Assembly: GCF_028275115.1 (NCBI RefSeq)
Contig: NZ_JAQCNH010000019.1
Coordinates: 79,739 to 143,738, forward strand
From: Halorientalis sp.
GTDB lineage: Archaea; Halobacteriota; Halobacteria; Halobacteriales; Haloarculaceae
Reading direction: 5' to 3'
DNA length: 64,000 nt
Both the position numbers and the translations under genes were made by a program. Positions 26,025 through 33,850 of this stretch are shown here, in pieces. The notes beneath the pieces are model-generated. The model was not told the DNA's origin. It saw only the letters and a list, made by a program, of their open reading frames with translations, and ran no database searches. Every line of letters starts with the position of its first letter. Within the stretch, counting starts at the first letter, position 1.

Positions 26025-27056
26025 TCAGTCGTCCGCGCTCGCTTCCCCGCCTTCGGCCTGGTGTGCCCGCGCCGACGCGCGGAGGTCGTCGGAAACCGCC
26101 GGCACGTCGTCCGCGTCGATGCCGCCCGCGGCCTCGATTTCTTCGCTCGACATCGGGTAGGTCCGAAGGTCGTAGTGGATGTCGATACCGGCCTTTGCTC
26201 CATGCCCCATCGCGACCGGAATCTGGTTGTGGCCGGGCACCATGTCGCCGACTGCATAGACACCCTCGGCGCTGGTCGCGCCGTGGTCGTCGACTGCGAC
26301 GGTCCCGTCGTCGTTCAACTCGACACCGAGTTGTTCGGCGAGGTCCGTGTTGTACTGCGACCCGTACATGGCGAAGCCGCCGCGATACTCCCGCTGCGTG
26401 TCGTCCTCGAACTCGAGGGCTTCGAGCCAGCCGTCGTCGCCGTTCTCGACCCCCGTAATCTCCTCCTCGACGATGTCGACGGGGTGGGCACGGACGAGTT
26501 CGTCCGTCTCGTCGCTCCAGGTCGGGTCGTCGCCGTCCAGCAGGACATCGACGTCGTCGGTGAAATTGAGCATGATCATCGCGACGTGAGCGGTACTGTC
26601 GCCGTGGCCCATGACATACACCGACTCGTCCACGAACATGTAGGCGTCACAGTGCAGACAGTAGTGAAGCCCTCGTCCCGTCCGGGGAGCCGGCGGGTCT
26701 GGTCGGCCATCGGAGAAGCCGGTGGCGAAGACGACGCTGTCCGTGACAGCGGTGATGTCGCCCGCCTCCAGCCGAATTCGGCCGTCGTCGGCTCGCTCGG
26801 CGTCGGTCACGAAGTCACGGTGGTAGTCCGCGCCGTAGCCCTGGACCTGCTCGATGGCCGTCTGGAGCAACTCGTTGCCCGACGTGTCCTCGGTGATTCC
26901 GATGACGTTGTGCGTATCTCGCATCATGGCCGCTCGGCCGCCGCCTCGATTGATGACAGCGGTGTCGTGTCCCAACCGGGTCGTGTACAGCGCCGCGGTC
27001 AGCCCGGCGGGACCGCCCCCGACGACGACGACTTCGTACTCGTGTGCCTCACTCAT
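26025..27056 (-). CDS. Thioredoxin-reductase-like FAD/NAD(P) oxidoreductase with CLHC centre
   Basis: 343-residue flavoprotein with FAD motif VVVGGGPAGLTAALYTTRLG at the N-terminus, ATG motif VVFATGFSDG near 110, a second GxGxxA-like nucleotide site (MGHGDSTAHVA) and the FAD-binding GVYAVGDMVPG near 275. The redox pair sits at C133 and C136 (CLHC), where classic thioredoxin reductases have CATC. The C-terminus carries about 40 extra acidic residues. It may reduce a thioredoxin or glutaredoxin-like partner; none is adjacent. Confidence 0.87.
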   Translation of the reverse strand: MSEAHEYEVVVVGGGPAGLTAALYTTRLGHDTAVINRGGGRAAMMRDTHNVIGITEDTSGNELLQTAIEQVQGYGADYHRDFVTDAERADDGRIRLEAGDITAVTDSVVFATGFSDGRPDPPAPRTGRGLHYCLHCDAYMFVDESVYVMGHGDSTAHVAMIMLNFTDDVDVLLDGDDPTWSDETDELVRAHPVDIVEEEITGVENGDDGWLEALEFEDDTQREYRGGFAMYGSQYNTDLAEQLGVELNDDGTVAVDDHGATSAEGVYAVGDMVPGHNQIPVAMGHGAKAGIDIHYDLRTYPMSSEEIEAAGGIDADDVPAVSDDLRASARAHQAEGGEASADD

Positions 27057-27296
27057 TGGTATATATCTGTAAGACCGCGCGATACAAAACTGTCTGGTTA
27101 CCCTCCGGTTATCGTGTCACCGTAACGCGGCCGTCGGAACCCAGCGCCCTTCGAAACCCGCCACAACGAGACTATGAGTACAGTTACCACGGTTCATACT
27201 CTTCACAGGTCACATGAAGGACAGGCCATATATGACTGGGATGCGTACATTCCGACGAACAGACCCGGTGTCAGCCGGCCGCCACTCATTCAAATC

Positions 27297-27887
27297 ATGA
27301 CAAGCCGTGTATTCAGACTCCATTCGACACTTGAATTGCCGCTCGAAGACGTGTACGAGTACTTCGAAGACCCCGATCTCCCGGTGGAGATGGAGGATAT
27401 CGACATCACTCGTCGTAACAATACACTGATAATCAGTGCGGTTGCTGCCGACGAGAGTATGAGCAAGTACACGCCGACAGCACAACTGAAAGCAAGCATC
27501 ACCGAAAACAGGGTGTACGAGGAAGAACCAGAGGACCGACCTGGCGGCCCCGGTGGTGGCGGTGGGAGCCCACAGTGGGGGACACTCGAGGAAGAAGAAG
27601 AGGAAATCGAGTCAGAGCTCGTCGAATACGCCTGTTTCAAAGGCGACCGGGAGACCGTTCTCCAGAATACCGCGCTTCAGTACCCGATGTTCGAGGTTCT
27701 CTGTGGCATCGCCTCCATCGCCGAAAAAGGGACTCTGACCGCCGTCGTGGCAGTCGACGGCGAACTCCACGCAACCCGCATCGTCGACGGTGAAGACCGG
27801 CCCGCCTCGGTCAACGTCGTCGAAGAACCCAAAGAAGACGAGGGCGCAAACGGCGTCAACTGGCGGGACAACAAGTTCATTAGCTAA
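27297..27887 (+). CDS. Haloarchaeal conserved protein, likely DUF7110
   Basis: 196-residue protein starting MTSRVFRLHSTLELPLEDVYEYFED. It has a mixed alpha/beta N-terminal half, a disordered middle (about 85-110) with a Pro/Gly stretch and a run of Glu, and a more conserved C-terminal half (LVEYACFKGDRETVLQNTALQYPMFE). It matches a haloarchaea-only family that I recall as DUF7110. An upstream in-frame ATG (27174) would add 41 unlike residues, so 27297 is chosen. The downstream lipoprotein relic is convergent and overlaps its end by four bases. Confidence 0.68.
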   Translation: MTSRVFRLHSTLELPLEDVYEYFEDPDLPVEMEDIDITRRNNTLIISAVAADESMSKYTPTAQLKASITENRVYEEEPEDRPGGPGGGGGSPQWGTLEEEEEEIESELVEYACFKGDRETVLQNTALQYPMFEVLCGIASIAEKGTLTAVVAVDGELHATRIVDGEDRPASVNVVEEPKEDEGANGVNWRDNKFIS

Positions 27888-28511
27888 ACTCCGCCGACAA
27901 TCGTCTCGATTACGACGGTCTCTTGCCCCCCTGCGGCCGCCGTCCCCGAACTTGTCTCTGCCCCGGTCCCCGACACGGCTTCGTGGACGCTCTGTGGGAG
28001 CGTCGTATCGACCGAACCGTCGAGCCCCACGAACTCGGCGTACCTCGTGATGTCGTTCTCCACGTCGGCGTAGGAATGGCTGCGAACCATGTCGTACATA
28101 TCGGTCCCCTCACTCCCCATCACCAATCGACTGTTCTGCCGGTCCTGGAGCGTCAGATTCACCGATTGGTGCTCTTCGGTCACGACCGTCTCGACGTTTT
28201 TCATCCGCTCGCGGGCCGCCGGGAGGGGTTCCCAACGACCGTCACCGTCTTCGACTCGCCCGCGACTCCGACCGTGTACTCACCGGGTTCTCTGAACGCG
28301 TGGCAAAGGGTGATACCCCGCTGGGCGTTCGCGTTCACGCGGACCGTTCTGGAGACTGCCTACTCGCCGTCGACACGTCGACCGACGCGGCCACACCGGC
28401 TTCCGTTTCGTCATCGACCGTCGTTGTCGGTGTTTCGGAGCCAGTCGGCCCCGAACACCCCGTCAGCAACACCGAGCCTCCGACGAGCAGCAGTACTAGC
28501 AATCGCCTCAT
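27884..28511 (-). pseudogene. Frameshifted lipoprotein gene
   Basis: Reading down from 28511, ATG opens a lipoprotein signal (MRRLLVLLLVGGSVLLTGCSG with lipobox LTGC), which hits a stop after about 60 codons. The reading then continues in a second frame (VRVNANAQRGITL...GEYTVGVAGESKTVTVVGNP), and after a second shift near 28210 in a third frame (RERMKNVETVVTEEHQSVNLTLQDR...) to the stop at 27884. Each part has haloarchaeal codon use, so this looks like one gene of about 205 codons damaged twice. Start ATG 28204 alone would give an unlikely 106-residue protein. Confidence 0.65.
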
Positions 28512-28609
28512 GCGAACGCGTCGGCTAACCGCAGCGAAAGCCCTGCCGTTCCTTCGAGGCGTGACCGCTCCTGCGGAACGGCTCCTCGCCGTGTCACCGC
28601 GCGATTCCG

Positions 28610-28855
28610 TCAGTCTCGATGGCGGAAGCTCACGACCGTACTCATCCCCTGACCGTCGACCTGTTCGGCCGTTACGTTCATCGTGAGCACGTCGTCCTCG
28701 TCGACGACGTCGTAGGTGATCGCTTCGAGGTCGTTCGCACTCTCACCTTCGGCCAGCAGGACGACCCGTACCTGCTCCCGGTTGGTCGTCACCTCGTCCA
28801 CGTCGTAGCCCGCACCCTCGAACGCCTGTCGCAGGTCTGCTTGCAGTTCGCTCAT
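28610..28855 (-). CDS. Small conserved haloarchaeal protein (81 aa)
   Basis: 81 residues, acidic, with an N-terminal helix (MSELQADLRQAFEGAGYDVDEV) followed by strands (QVRVVLLAEG, LTMNVTAEQ, MSTVVSFRHR). Compact alpha/beta proteins of this kind occur across haloarchaea without known function. The ATG at 28855 is chosen because the upstream extension reads against the PAPS-reductase gene's own strand with no similarity. The 144-base spacer to that divergent gene holds an AT-rich stretch at about 28966-28997. Confidence 0.6.
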   Translation of the reverse strand: MSELQADLRQAFEGAGYDVDEVTTNREQVRVVLLAEGESANDLEAITYDVVDEDDVLTMNVTAEQVDGQGMSTVVSFRHRD

Positions 28856-28999
28856 AATGCTACCGTACGGTGGCCGGTAGTATAACATAGGGGCCCGCTG
28901 CCATGCGTTCCCGACCGGCCGACGGAATGTGACGACTTCTCTCACACGAACGGAATCCCGAAAAACACTTACCGGGTAATAATTATATCTCATTACACC

Positions 29000-29968
29000 A
29001 TGGCGGAATTCCCAGACTACCTGGACGTCGACTACACCGACGGTGAGGGTGAAGACCCGTCCGACTACCCCGGTATCGAGGACAAGATCGAAAAGGCCAT
29101 CGAGGTCACCCGCGAGGGCCTCGAACAGTACGAGAACCCCGTCGTGATGTGGACCGGCGGGAAGGACTCGACGCTGACGCTGTACTTCATCAAGGAAGTT
29201 GCCGAGAAGTTCGATCTGGAGGTGCCGCCGGCGGTCTTCATCGACCACTATCAGCACTTCGACGAACTGTTCGACTTCGTCGAGAAGTGGGCCGACGAGT
29301 GGGACCTGGAACTCATCTACGCTCGTAACGAGGACGTGGGCCAGTACGTCGACGAGAACGACTTGACGCCTGGCGACGATATCCCCGTGGACGGACTCAG
29401 CGAACACAACCAGCACCACATCCGGAACATCCTGGAGTACGAGGAAGACACCTTCCCGTTCCTGCTGGACACCTACGTCGGTAACCACCTGCTCAAGACG
29501 GTGGCTCTCAACGAGACCATCGAGGAGCACGACGTGGACGGCATCCTCAGCGGTGTCCGATGGGACGAACAGGAAGCCCGCGCCGACGAGACGTTCTACT
29601 CGCCGCGTCACGACCCGGACATCTACCCGCCACACGACCGCATCCAGACGATTCTGCAGTTCGCCGAACCCGACGTGTGGAACGCCTACTGGCACTTCGT
29701 CGTCCCGGACACCGTCGACGAGTACCCCGACGACGGCTACGTCCCGCAGAGCCAGGACGACATCCCCGGCGACCTTACCGAGGACGACCTGCCGGTGAGC
29801 CCGAAGTACTTCGCCGGCTTCCGCTCGCTGGGCAGTGAAGTCAGCACCGACAAGTCGGCCGAGGAACCGGCCTGGCTGCAGGACATGGAGAACACGACCG
29901 AGCGCGCCGGCCGCGCCCAGGACAAAGAAGACCTGATGGAGCGCCTGCGCGACCTCGGCTACATGTAG
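29000..29968 (+). CDS. PAPS-reductase-family protein (PP-loop ATPase / sulfurtransferase-like)
   Basis: 322-residue adenine nucleotide alpha-hydrolase of the phosphoadenosine-phosphosulfate reductase family. The PP-loop TGGKDST is at residues 52-58, preceded by the strand ENPVVMW. The FIDHYQHF segment and DGILSGVRWDEQEAR with HDPDIYPPHDRIQ fit the CysH fold, but no C-terminal ECGLH redox motif is present, so it is not a simple assimilatory reductase. Sulfur transfer or nucleotide modification is possible. An acidic C-terminal domain (from about 240) is halophile-specific. Well-conserved codon usage; a decayed paralog lies at 30537. Confidence 0.85.
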   Translation: MAEFPDYLDVDYTDGEGEDPSDYPGIEDKIEKAIEVTREGLEQYENPVVMWTGGKDSTLTLYFIKEVAEKFDLEVPPAVFIDHYQHFDELFDFVEKWADEWDLELIYARNEDVGQYVDENDLTPGDDIPVDGLSEHNQHHIRNILEYEEDTFPFLLDTYVGNHLLKTVALNETIEEHDVDGILSGVRWDEQEARADETFYSPRHDPDIYPPHDRIQTILQFAEPDVWNAYWHFVVPDTVDEYPDDGYVPQSQDDIPGDLTEDDLPVSPKYFAGFRSLGSEVSTDKSAEEPAWLQDMENTTERAGRAQDKEDLMERLRDLGYM

Positions 29969-29973
29969 GAAGC

Positions 29974-29984
29974 TAAATTTTATT
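29974..29984 (+). terminator. T-rich terminator after the PAPS-reductase-like gene
   Basis: AAATTTTATTT begins five bases after the stop codon. T-rich tracts of this sort end archaeal transcripts. A strong GC hairpin follows at 30025-30045 (see repeat entry). Inferred from position. Confidence 0.4.
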
Positions 29985-30024
29985 TCGTCGGGTTCGCGCC
30001 TCCGGCTCGAACCTCTCTCTGCTC

Positions 30025-30045
30025 ACGGGCGGCAAAGCCGCCCGT
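30025..30045. repeat. Perfect 9-bp stem hairpin
   Basis: ACGGGCGGC pairs with GCCGCCCGT around an AAA loop. It sits between the convergent PAPS-reductase-like gene and the small gene at 30077 and could stop transcription from either side. It is short and GC-rich, not part of a recognised tRNA or riboswitch. Confidence 0.5.
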
Positions 30046-30076
30046 TCGCATGGTATGTGGGACCTTCGGTTCCGCA

Positions 30077-30391
30077 TTACTCGCAAAAATCTAGTACAAA
30101 AACTTCCCGGACGCTCGACCTTCGGTTTCGTGTCCGGTGAACGGCGCGCCTGCGGCGCGCGGATGCTCGTTTCGGCCCCGCCCACCGCCGTACTTTGCTC
30201 GGGTTTTCGGCTCGGATGAACGCCTCGCCAGTGTCGGGATCGGCGAACACCAGGCGTCCCTCGCAATCCCGTCCGTCCACCCGCTCGGGGAGGTCGGGAA
30301 TCGCGTAGTCGCTCCGGTTTCTGAACTGTGCGGCGATGGTCCGATCGCGGGCGCGCATCTGCCCGCCCCGCGAGCCCCGTCGTTGCGCCAT
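30077..30391 (-). CDS. Small hypothetical protein, Arg-rich C-terminus (104 aa)
   Basis: 104 residues beginning MAQRRGSRGGQMRARDRTIAAQFRNRSDYAIPDLPERVDG. The central part (CEGRLVFADPDTGEAFIRAENP) looks like real haloarchaeal coding sequence; the last 40 residues are unusually basic (RRWAGPKRASARRRRAVHR) and may be read-through after loss of the natural stop. No function recognised. It might be a small nucleic-acid-binding protein, but that is a guess. Confidence 0.5.
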   Translation of the reverse strand: MAQRRGSRGGQMRARDRTIAAQFRNRSDYAIPDLPERVDGRDCEGRLVFADPDTGEAFIRAENPSKVRRWAGPKRASARRRRAVHRTRNRRSSVREVFVLDFCE

Positions 30392-30536
30392 ACCGACGCT
30401 TCCCGAGCGTCCGGATAAGGGCACGCAGACGGCCGGCAACGGCCACGTCGGTGGCGTTTGTGGGGGTTGACGGAGAGGGCGCGGGGGTTCGTCGCGCCCG
30501 GAACAACTACCACAGTCGCTCACCCAGCAACCGGCA

Positions 30537-30891
30537 ATGACCGACGGCGCTCCGGACGACTCCGGAGTCGACCACACGGACGGCGCGGGTGAGACACCCG
30601 CCGACTACCCGACGCTGGCCGCGAAGTTCGAGCGCGCGAGCGAAGTAGTGCGGCAGGTGCTCGACGCCTACGATACGCCCGCCGTCGTCTGGACAGGGGA
30701 CCGCGACTCGATACTCGCGCTCTCCCTCGTCCGCGAGGCGGCCCTCCCGGGACCGTGGGAAAGAGGACGGCGGCGACGGCCCTCAGGACGGCGCGGACAC
30801 CGACCAGTACACGGCGCTGCACGGAGCCACCTCTCACCTCGGGTGCGACGTGTTCTGTGGTCCGTTCGGTAGATTGGTCATTCGACAGTGA
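30537..30891 (+). pseudogene. Decayed, truncated paralog of the PAPS-reductase-like gene
   Basis: The first 65 codons are clearly related to the N-terminus of the gene at 29000 (VDHTDGAGETPADYPTLAAKFE versus VDYTDGEGEDPSDYPGIEDKIE), including the strand before the PP-loop. The loop itself has become TGDRDSI (residues 53-59), so the second Gly and the Lys of the nucleotide-binding motif are lost. After about 30750 the natural frame seems to shift: the alternative frame reads DRGKEDGGDGPQDGADTDQYTALHGAT to a stop at 30891. The rest of the 320-residue fold is absent. Confidence 0.65.
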
Positions 30892-31311
30892 CTAGAGTTC
30901 CAGCACTTCGACCAGGTGTCCGTCCGGATCGCGTAAAAAGCAGATCCGTGTCCCGCTCTCGGTGGTCTGTGGCTCGCTGATTGCGGGCACGTCCTCGGGT
31001 AGGTCGGCGTAGAACGCGTCCAGGTCGTCGACTTCGAGGCCGAGGTGGGTCACGCCGGGCTGGTTCAACTCGCCGTCGGACCGCTCGTCGCCATCGGGAG
31101 CGTACGCGACGAGTTCGACGCGTACGCCGTCGGCGTCGAGATGGGCGAAGTCCGCCGACGCGCCCGTGACGCCGACGCCGGTTGCGAACGCCGTCCCGCC
31201 GACCGAGAACCGCGAGAGTACGTCGAGCCCGAGTGTGTCCCGGTAGAACTCGACCGCGCGATCCAGATCCGACACCGTGAGTCCGAGGTGGTGTGCCGTC
31301 AGGTCCTGCAT
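30892..31311 (-). CDS. VOC-family (glyoxalase/bleomycin resistance) protein
   Basis: 139-residue protein with two beta-alpha-beta-beta-beta units. The N-terminal TAHHLGLTVSDLDRAVEFYRDTLGL and the C-terminal VTHLGLEVDDLDAFYADL plus RICFLRDPDGHLVEVLEL supply the His/Glu metal-site pattern (H8, E-containing strand, H89, E136) of lactoylglutathione lyase-like enzymes. A lyase or dioxygenase role is possible; glutathione is absent in haloarchaea, so the substrate is unclear. ATG 31311. Confidence 0.85.
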   Translation of the reverse strand: MQDLTAHHLGLTVSDLDRAVEFYRDTLGLDVLSRFSVGGTAFATGVGVTGASADFAHLDADGVRVELVAYAPDGDERSDGELNQPGVTHLGLEVDDLDAFYADLPEDVPAISEPQTTESGTRICFLRDPDGHLVEVLEL

Positions 31312-31374
31312 ACCGACGCTGTCATGCCGGGGGACCAAATGGCTTCGTTTCGCGCCGATGGTGACAGGCAGACG

Positions 31375-31385
31375 ATTATTTTTAT
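31375..31385 (+). promoter_or_regulatory. TATA-like promoter element
   Basis: ATTATTTTTAT in a GC-rich context, centred about 28 bases before the GTG at 31408, fits a promoter for a leaderless transcript of the interrupted membrane protein gene that follows. Confidence 0.5.
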
Positions 31386-31407
31386 CGCGTGGCACGGATG
31401 CGTTCAC

Positions 31408-31848
31408 GTGCACTCCCGAACTCGAAACGCGCTCGCGCTGATCGGCGGTCTGGTGGGGGGTGCCATCGCGTACGGTCTCGCACGACCGGTCGTCGAGGCC
31501 ACTGTCGCGTGGTTCGTGACGGGACTGAACCTCGTGATCTGGGCGACAGCCGTCGGGGTTTAGTTGGCCGGTTACGACCGACTCGGCGGGTTCCCCGCCG
31601 GAGACGGGGCGAACTGGCGTGCTTCGGCCGTCCACGGCGGCCTCGGTGGCCTGGTCGGCAGCGTCGGCTTCTGCGGCCCGATTCTCCTGCTGGTCCCGGG
31701 GTTTTCGTTCCGGTACGCCGCCGCCGTCGGTTTGTTTGGGTTCGGCCTCGCCATGGCCGGCATGGCTGTCAGTGTCGCCACGACTTCGACGCGTCTCGAC
31801 CGCGTGAGCGGCGGCGACACGGACGGGACGCTCTCGGCGGACGACTGA
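31408..31848 (+). pseudogene. Small membrane protein gene interrupted by an in-frame TAG (or two adjacent genes)
   Basis: From GTG 31408 the frame encodes one amphipathic and one membrane segment (LIGGLVGGAIAYGLA, VTGLNLVIWATAVGV) and meets TAG at 31561-31563. The same frame continues directly from TTG 31564 through a further 94 codons with two more membrane segments (GGLVGSVGFCGPILLLVPG, YAAAVGLFGFGLAMAGMAVSV) to 31848. Continuous frame and matching composition suggest one 146-residue membrane protein with a nonsense mutation. The other reading is two small genes, the second starting at TTG immediately after the stop. Confidence 0.55.
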
Positions 31849-31849
31849 C

Positions 31850-33349
31850 CTATTTCTCCCGAATTGTCCCACCGCCCAGTCCCTCCCACTCGACCCGGTA
31901 CCCGAGCCGCGAGAGGACCGCGCTGGCATCGTCGAGCCCGTACTCGTCGAGTACCGTCTCGGCCTCGGACAGCGCAATCCCGGCCTCGATTTCGTCGGCC
32001 ATACCCTTCAGCACGGCAGGCCGAACGAGGGTTCGACCGACCAGTTCGTGTCCCGGGAACGACTTGCCTTCGAGGGCAGATTCGCTGACCCCGTGACGGT
32101 CGGCCAGTTCGGCGAGCGTGATGACGTCGTCGTCGGGGTCGAGTTCGTCGGGGAGGGTGGCGGCGGCGTCGGCGGCCAGGTCGTCCTCGTAGCGCCGGAG
32201 CGCCGCACGAACCTCTTTGAGTCGGACGGTCCCGGAGTAGGGGATCGCGCGGTGGTCGCGGGCTTCGATTGCTTCGCCCACCCCGAGGCTCTCGTCGACG
32301 GCGACGAGCATCTCGACGGCTTCGAGGTCGGCCAGCCGGTCGAGCTTCTTTTCGACGTATTCGGGCGTCCAGAAGCCCATGATCTCGAAGAACACGCGGA
32401 AGTCGGCGTGTCGGTAGTCGAACGCGAAGTCGGGGATGACGACGTGGGCACCGGCCGCGAGCGGTTCGGGTTCACGGACCAGTTCCCAGTCGAGATCGAG
32501 GGACTGGAACCGGGTTGCGAAGTCAGCCTCGACGCCGCTGTCGAAGGTCATCTCGGTCACGGGTTCAGTGTCGGGGACGGACACGTCCGCGTCGGTCAGG
32601 CTCATCTCGCGCTCGGTGCCGCGGTCGTCGACGGTCGCGGCGAGGGTCCACTCGGCGCTGCCGGCGACCGTCCGGAGCAGGCGGGCGAAGCGTGTGCCGT
32701 AGCGGCGGGTCGCGCGAAAGAGGGCGTCCGGCCCCGTCACGACTACCTCGCGACCCTCGTCGGTGCGTCGGATCTCGTACATCAGGCGGAGGCGCTTGAC
32801 CGCCGAGACGACTGTTTTGGGGTCCGAGGAGCGAACTCGGACCTCGGTAGCGTTGAAGAGGGCAGTCTGGGCCAGCGAGAGATTGTACTGGGCCACGAGG
32901 TCGGCAGGCTCCCAGCGGGCGCTCAGATCGGTAAGGATCTGCTCGCAGTCGCGGTCGGCGTACAGCGACTGTTCGAGTTCTGCGGGCGTGCAGTCCAGGC
33001 GGTCGGCCGCTGCCGAGAGTGCCTGGTTGCGTTCGTCGGCGCTCACGACGCCGACCGTCGCGGCGACCCCGAAGGCGGCCTCCCTGGCGCGCTCGGGGGT
33101 CACCGGTGCGCGGGTCTCGAAGGTCCCCTCCCGTTCGAGGAGTTTGGCGATCCCCCGGACGAGTTTGAAATCGGCGGCCTCGCGTTCGAGGTCGGCGAGC
33201 GCGTCCGAGAGGGCTGCGCGTGGCTGGCCGACGTGGCCTTGATACACGCCGATCACGCGGGCCGCGAGCGCCTCGTCGTCGACGTCGGCGAAACGAGGCT
33301 GGTAGCCACCCCCGACTCTGGACACCCGAAGCAGGTCTTTCGTCAGCAC
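31850..33349 (-). CDS. DUF790/Bax1-family nuclease, partner of XPB
   Basis: 499-residue member of the DUF790 family; in archaea the family is known as Bax1, an endonuclease that binds the XPB helicase in nucleotide excision repair. The N-terminus LTKDLLRVSRVGGGYQPRF and the block around VVIPDFAFDYRHADFRVFFEIMGFWTPEYVEKKLDRL (D-E-K nuclease core) are characteristic. The start is taken as GTG 33349, where the conserved N-terminus begins. The XPB gene lies upstream in the same direction, separated by an opposite-strand lipoprotein gene. Strong third-position GC. Confidence 0.87.
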   Translation of the reverse strand: MLTKDLLRVSRVGGGYQPRFADVDDEALAARVIGVYQGHVGQPRAALSDALADLEREAADFKLVRGIAKLLEREGTFETRAPVTPERAREAAFGVAATVGVVSADERNQALSAAADRLDCTPAELEQSLYADRDCEQILTDLSARWEPADLVAQYNLSLAQTALFNATEVRVRSSDPKTVVSAVKRLRLMYEIRRTDEGREVVVTGPDALFRATRRYGTRFARLLRTVAGSAEWTLAATVDDRGTEREMSLTDADVSVPDTEPVTEMTFDSGVEADFATRFQSLDLDWELVREPEPLAAGAHVVIPDFAFDYRHADFRVFFEIMGFWTPEYVEKKLDRLADLEAVEMLVAVDESLGVGEAIEARDHRAIPYSGTVRLKEVRAALRRYEDDLAADAAATLPDELDPDDDVITLAELADRHGVSESALEGKSFPGHELVGRTLVRPAVLKGMADEIEAGIALSEAETVLDEYGLDDASAVLSRLGYRVEWEGLGGGTIREK

Positions 33350-33433
33350 AGTCCCGAGGTGGGCAGGCGAGCGATAAAAAGCCGTGGCGTCCGAGAGAGA
33401 AGATTCATACCCTGTGGCTGTCGACCGACCTGT

Positions 33434-33850
33434 ATGCAGCGCCGACAGGTCCTGTGTGCGCTCGTTGTGGCCGTCGCTCTCACTGCGGGCTGTATGAACG
33501 CGCCGCGGCCGACGCCGCAACCACCCTCCGGCGACGTAGACGCCGGTGGCGGTTCGTCGGTCGAGACGCCGGCGCCCGACCGACTTTCCGTTCCCGAGTT
33601 TAATACCCGGGCCGCCGACGACGCCACCGTGGTCGGTATGAAGGTGTGGAACAGAGCCGACCGGCGACGGGGCGTCCGGGTGACCGTCTCCCGTCAAATC
33701 GGCAACCGGACCGTCGCGGAATCGACGGACCTCGTCCTGGGTGTGAACCAGACGAAGTCGGCTGAAGTGGTGTTCGACATGCCCTACGACCGGTTCCAGG
33801 ACGGGTCGGGGCTCGACTTCGAGTTCAGCGAACAGCCTGTCAGCAGTTAG
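33434..33850 (+). CDS. Lipoprotein of unknown function
   Basis: 138 residues. MQRRQVLCALVVAVALTAGCMN is a lipoprotein signal with lipobox LTAGC, so the mature protein is tethered to the outer face of the membrane. The exported part has a Pro/Thr/Asp-rich linker followed by a small beta-domain (VVGMKVWNRADRRRGVRVTVSRQ, TKSAEVVFDMPYDRF) of the fibronectin/CARDB-like type. It lies on the + strand between the two minus-strand XPB and Bax1 genes, overlapping the XPB stop by four bases. Confidence 0.75.
   Translation: MQRRQVLCALVVAVALTAGCMNAPRPTPQPPSGDVDAGGGSSVETPAPDRLSVPEFNTRAADDATVVGMKVWNRADRRRGVRVTVSRQIGNRTVAESTDLVLGVNQTKSAEVVFDMPYDRFQDGSGLDFEFSEQPVSS

Noticed and set aside
30001..30060. tRNA-like appearance of the hairpin after the PAPS-reductase-like gene
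   Set aside because: There is one perfect hairpin but no T-loop consensus, no anticodon arm and no acceptor stem. Scanning for T-loop patterns elsewhere in the window by eye also found no tRNA.
31561..31563. TAG read as pyrrolysine
   Set aside because: Pyrrolysine use is known from methanogens and some bacteria, not from haloarchaea, and no PYLIS-like structure or pyl gene is visible. A nonsense mutation or two genes is simpler.
32048..33433. Long + strand open frame running into the lipoprotein gene
   Set aside because: Antisense to DUF790/Bax1; only the part from ATG 33434 carries a lipoprotein signal and sensible sequence.
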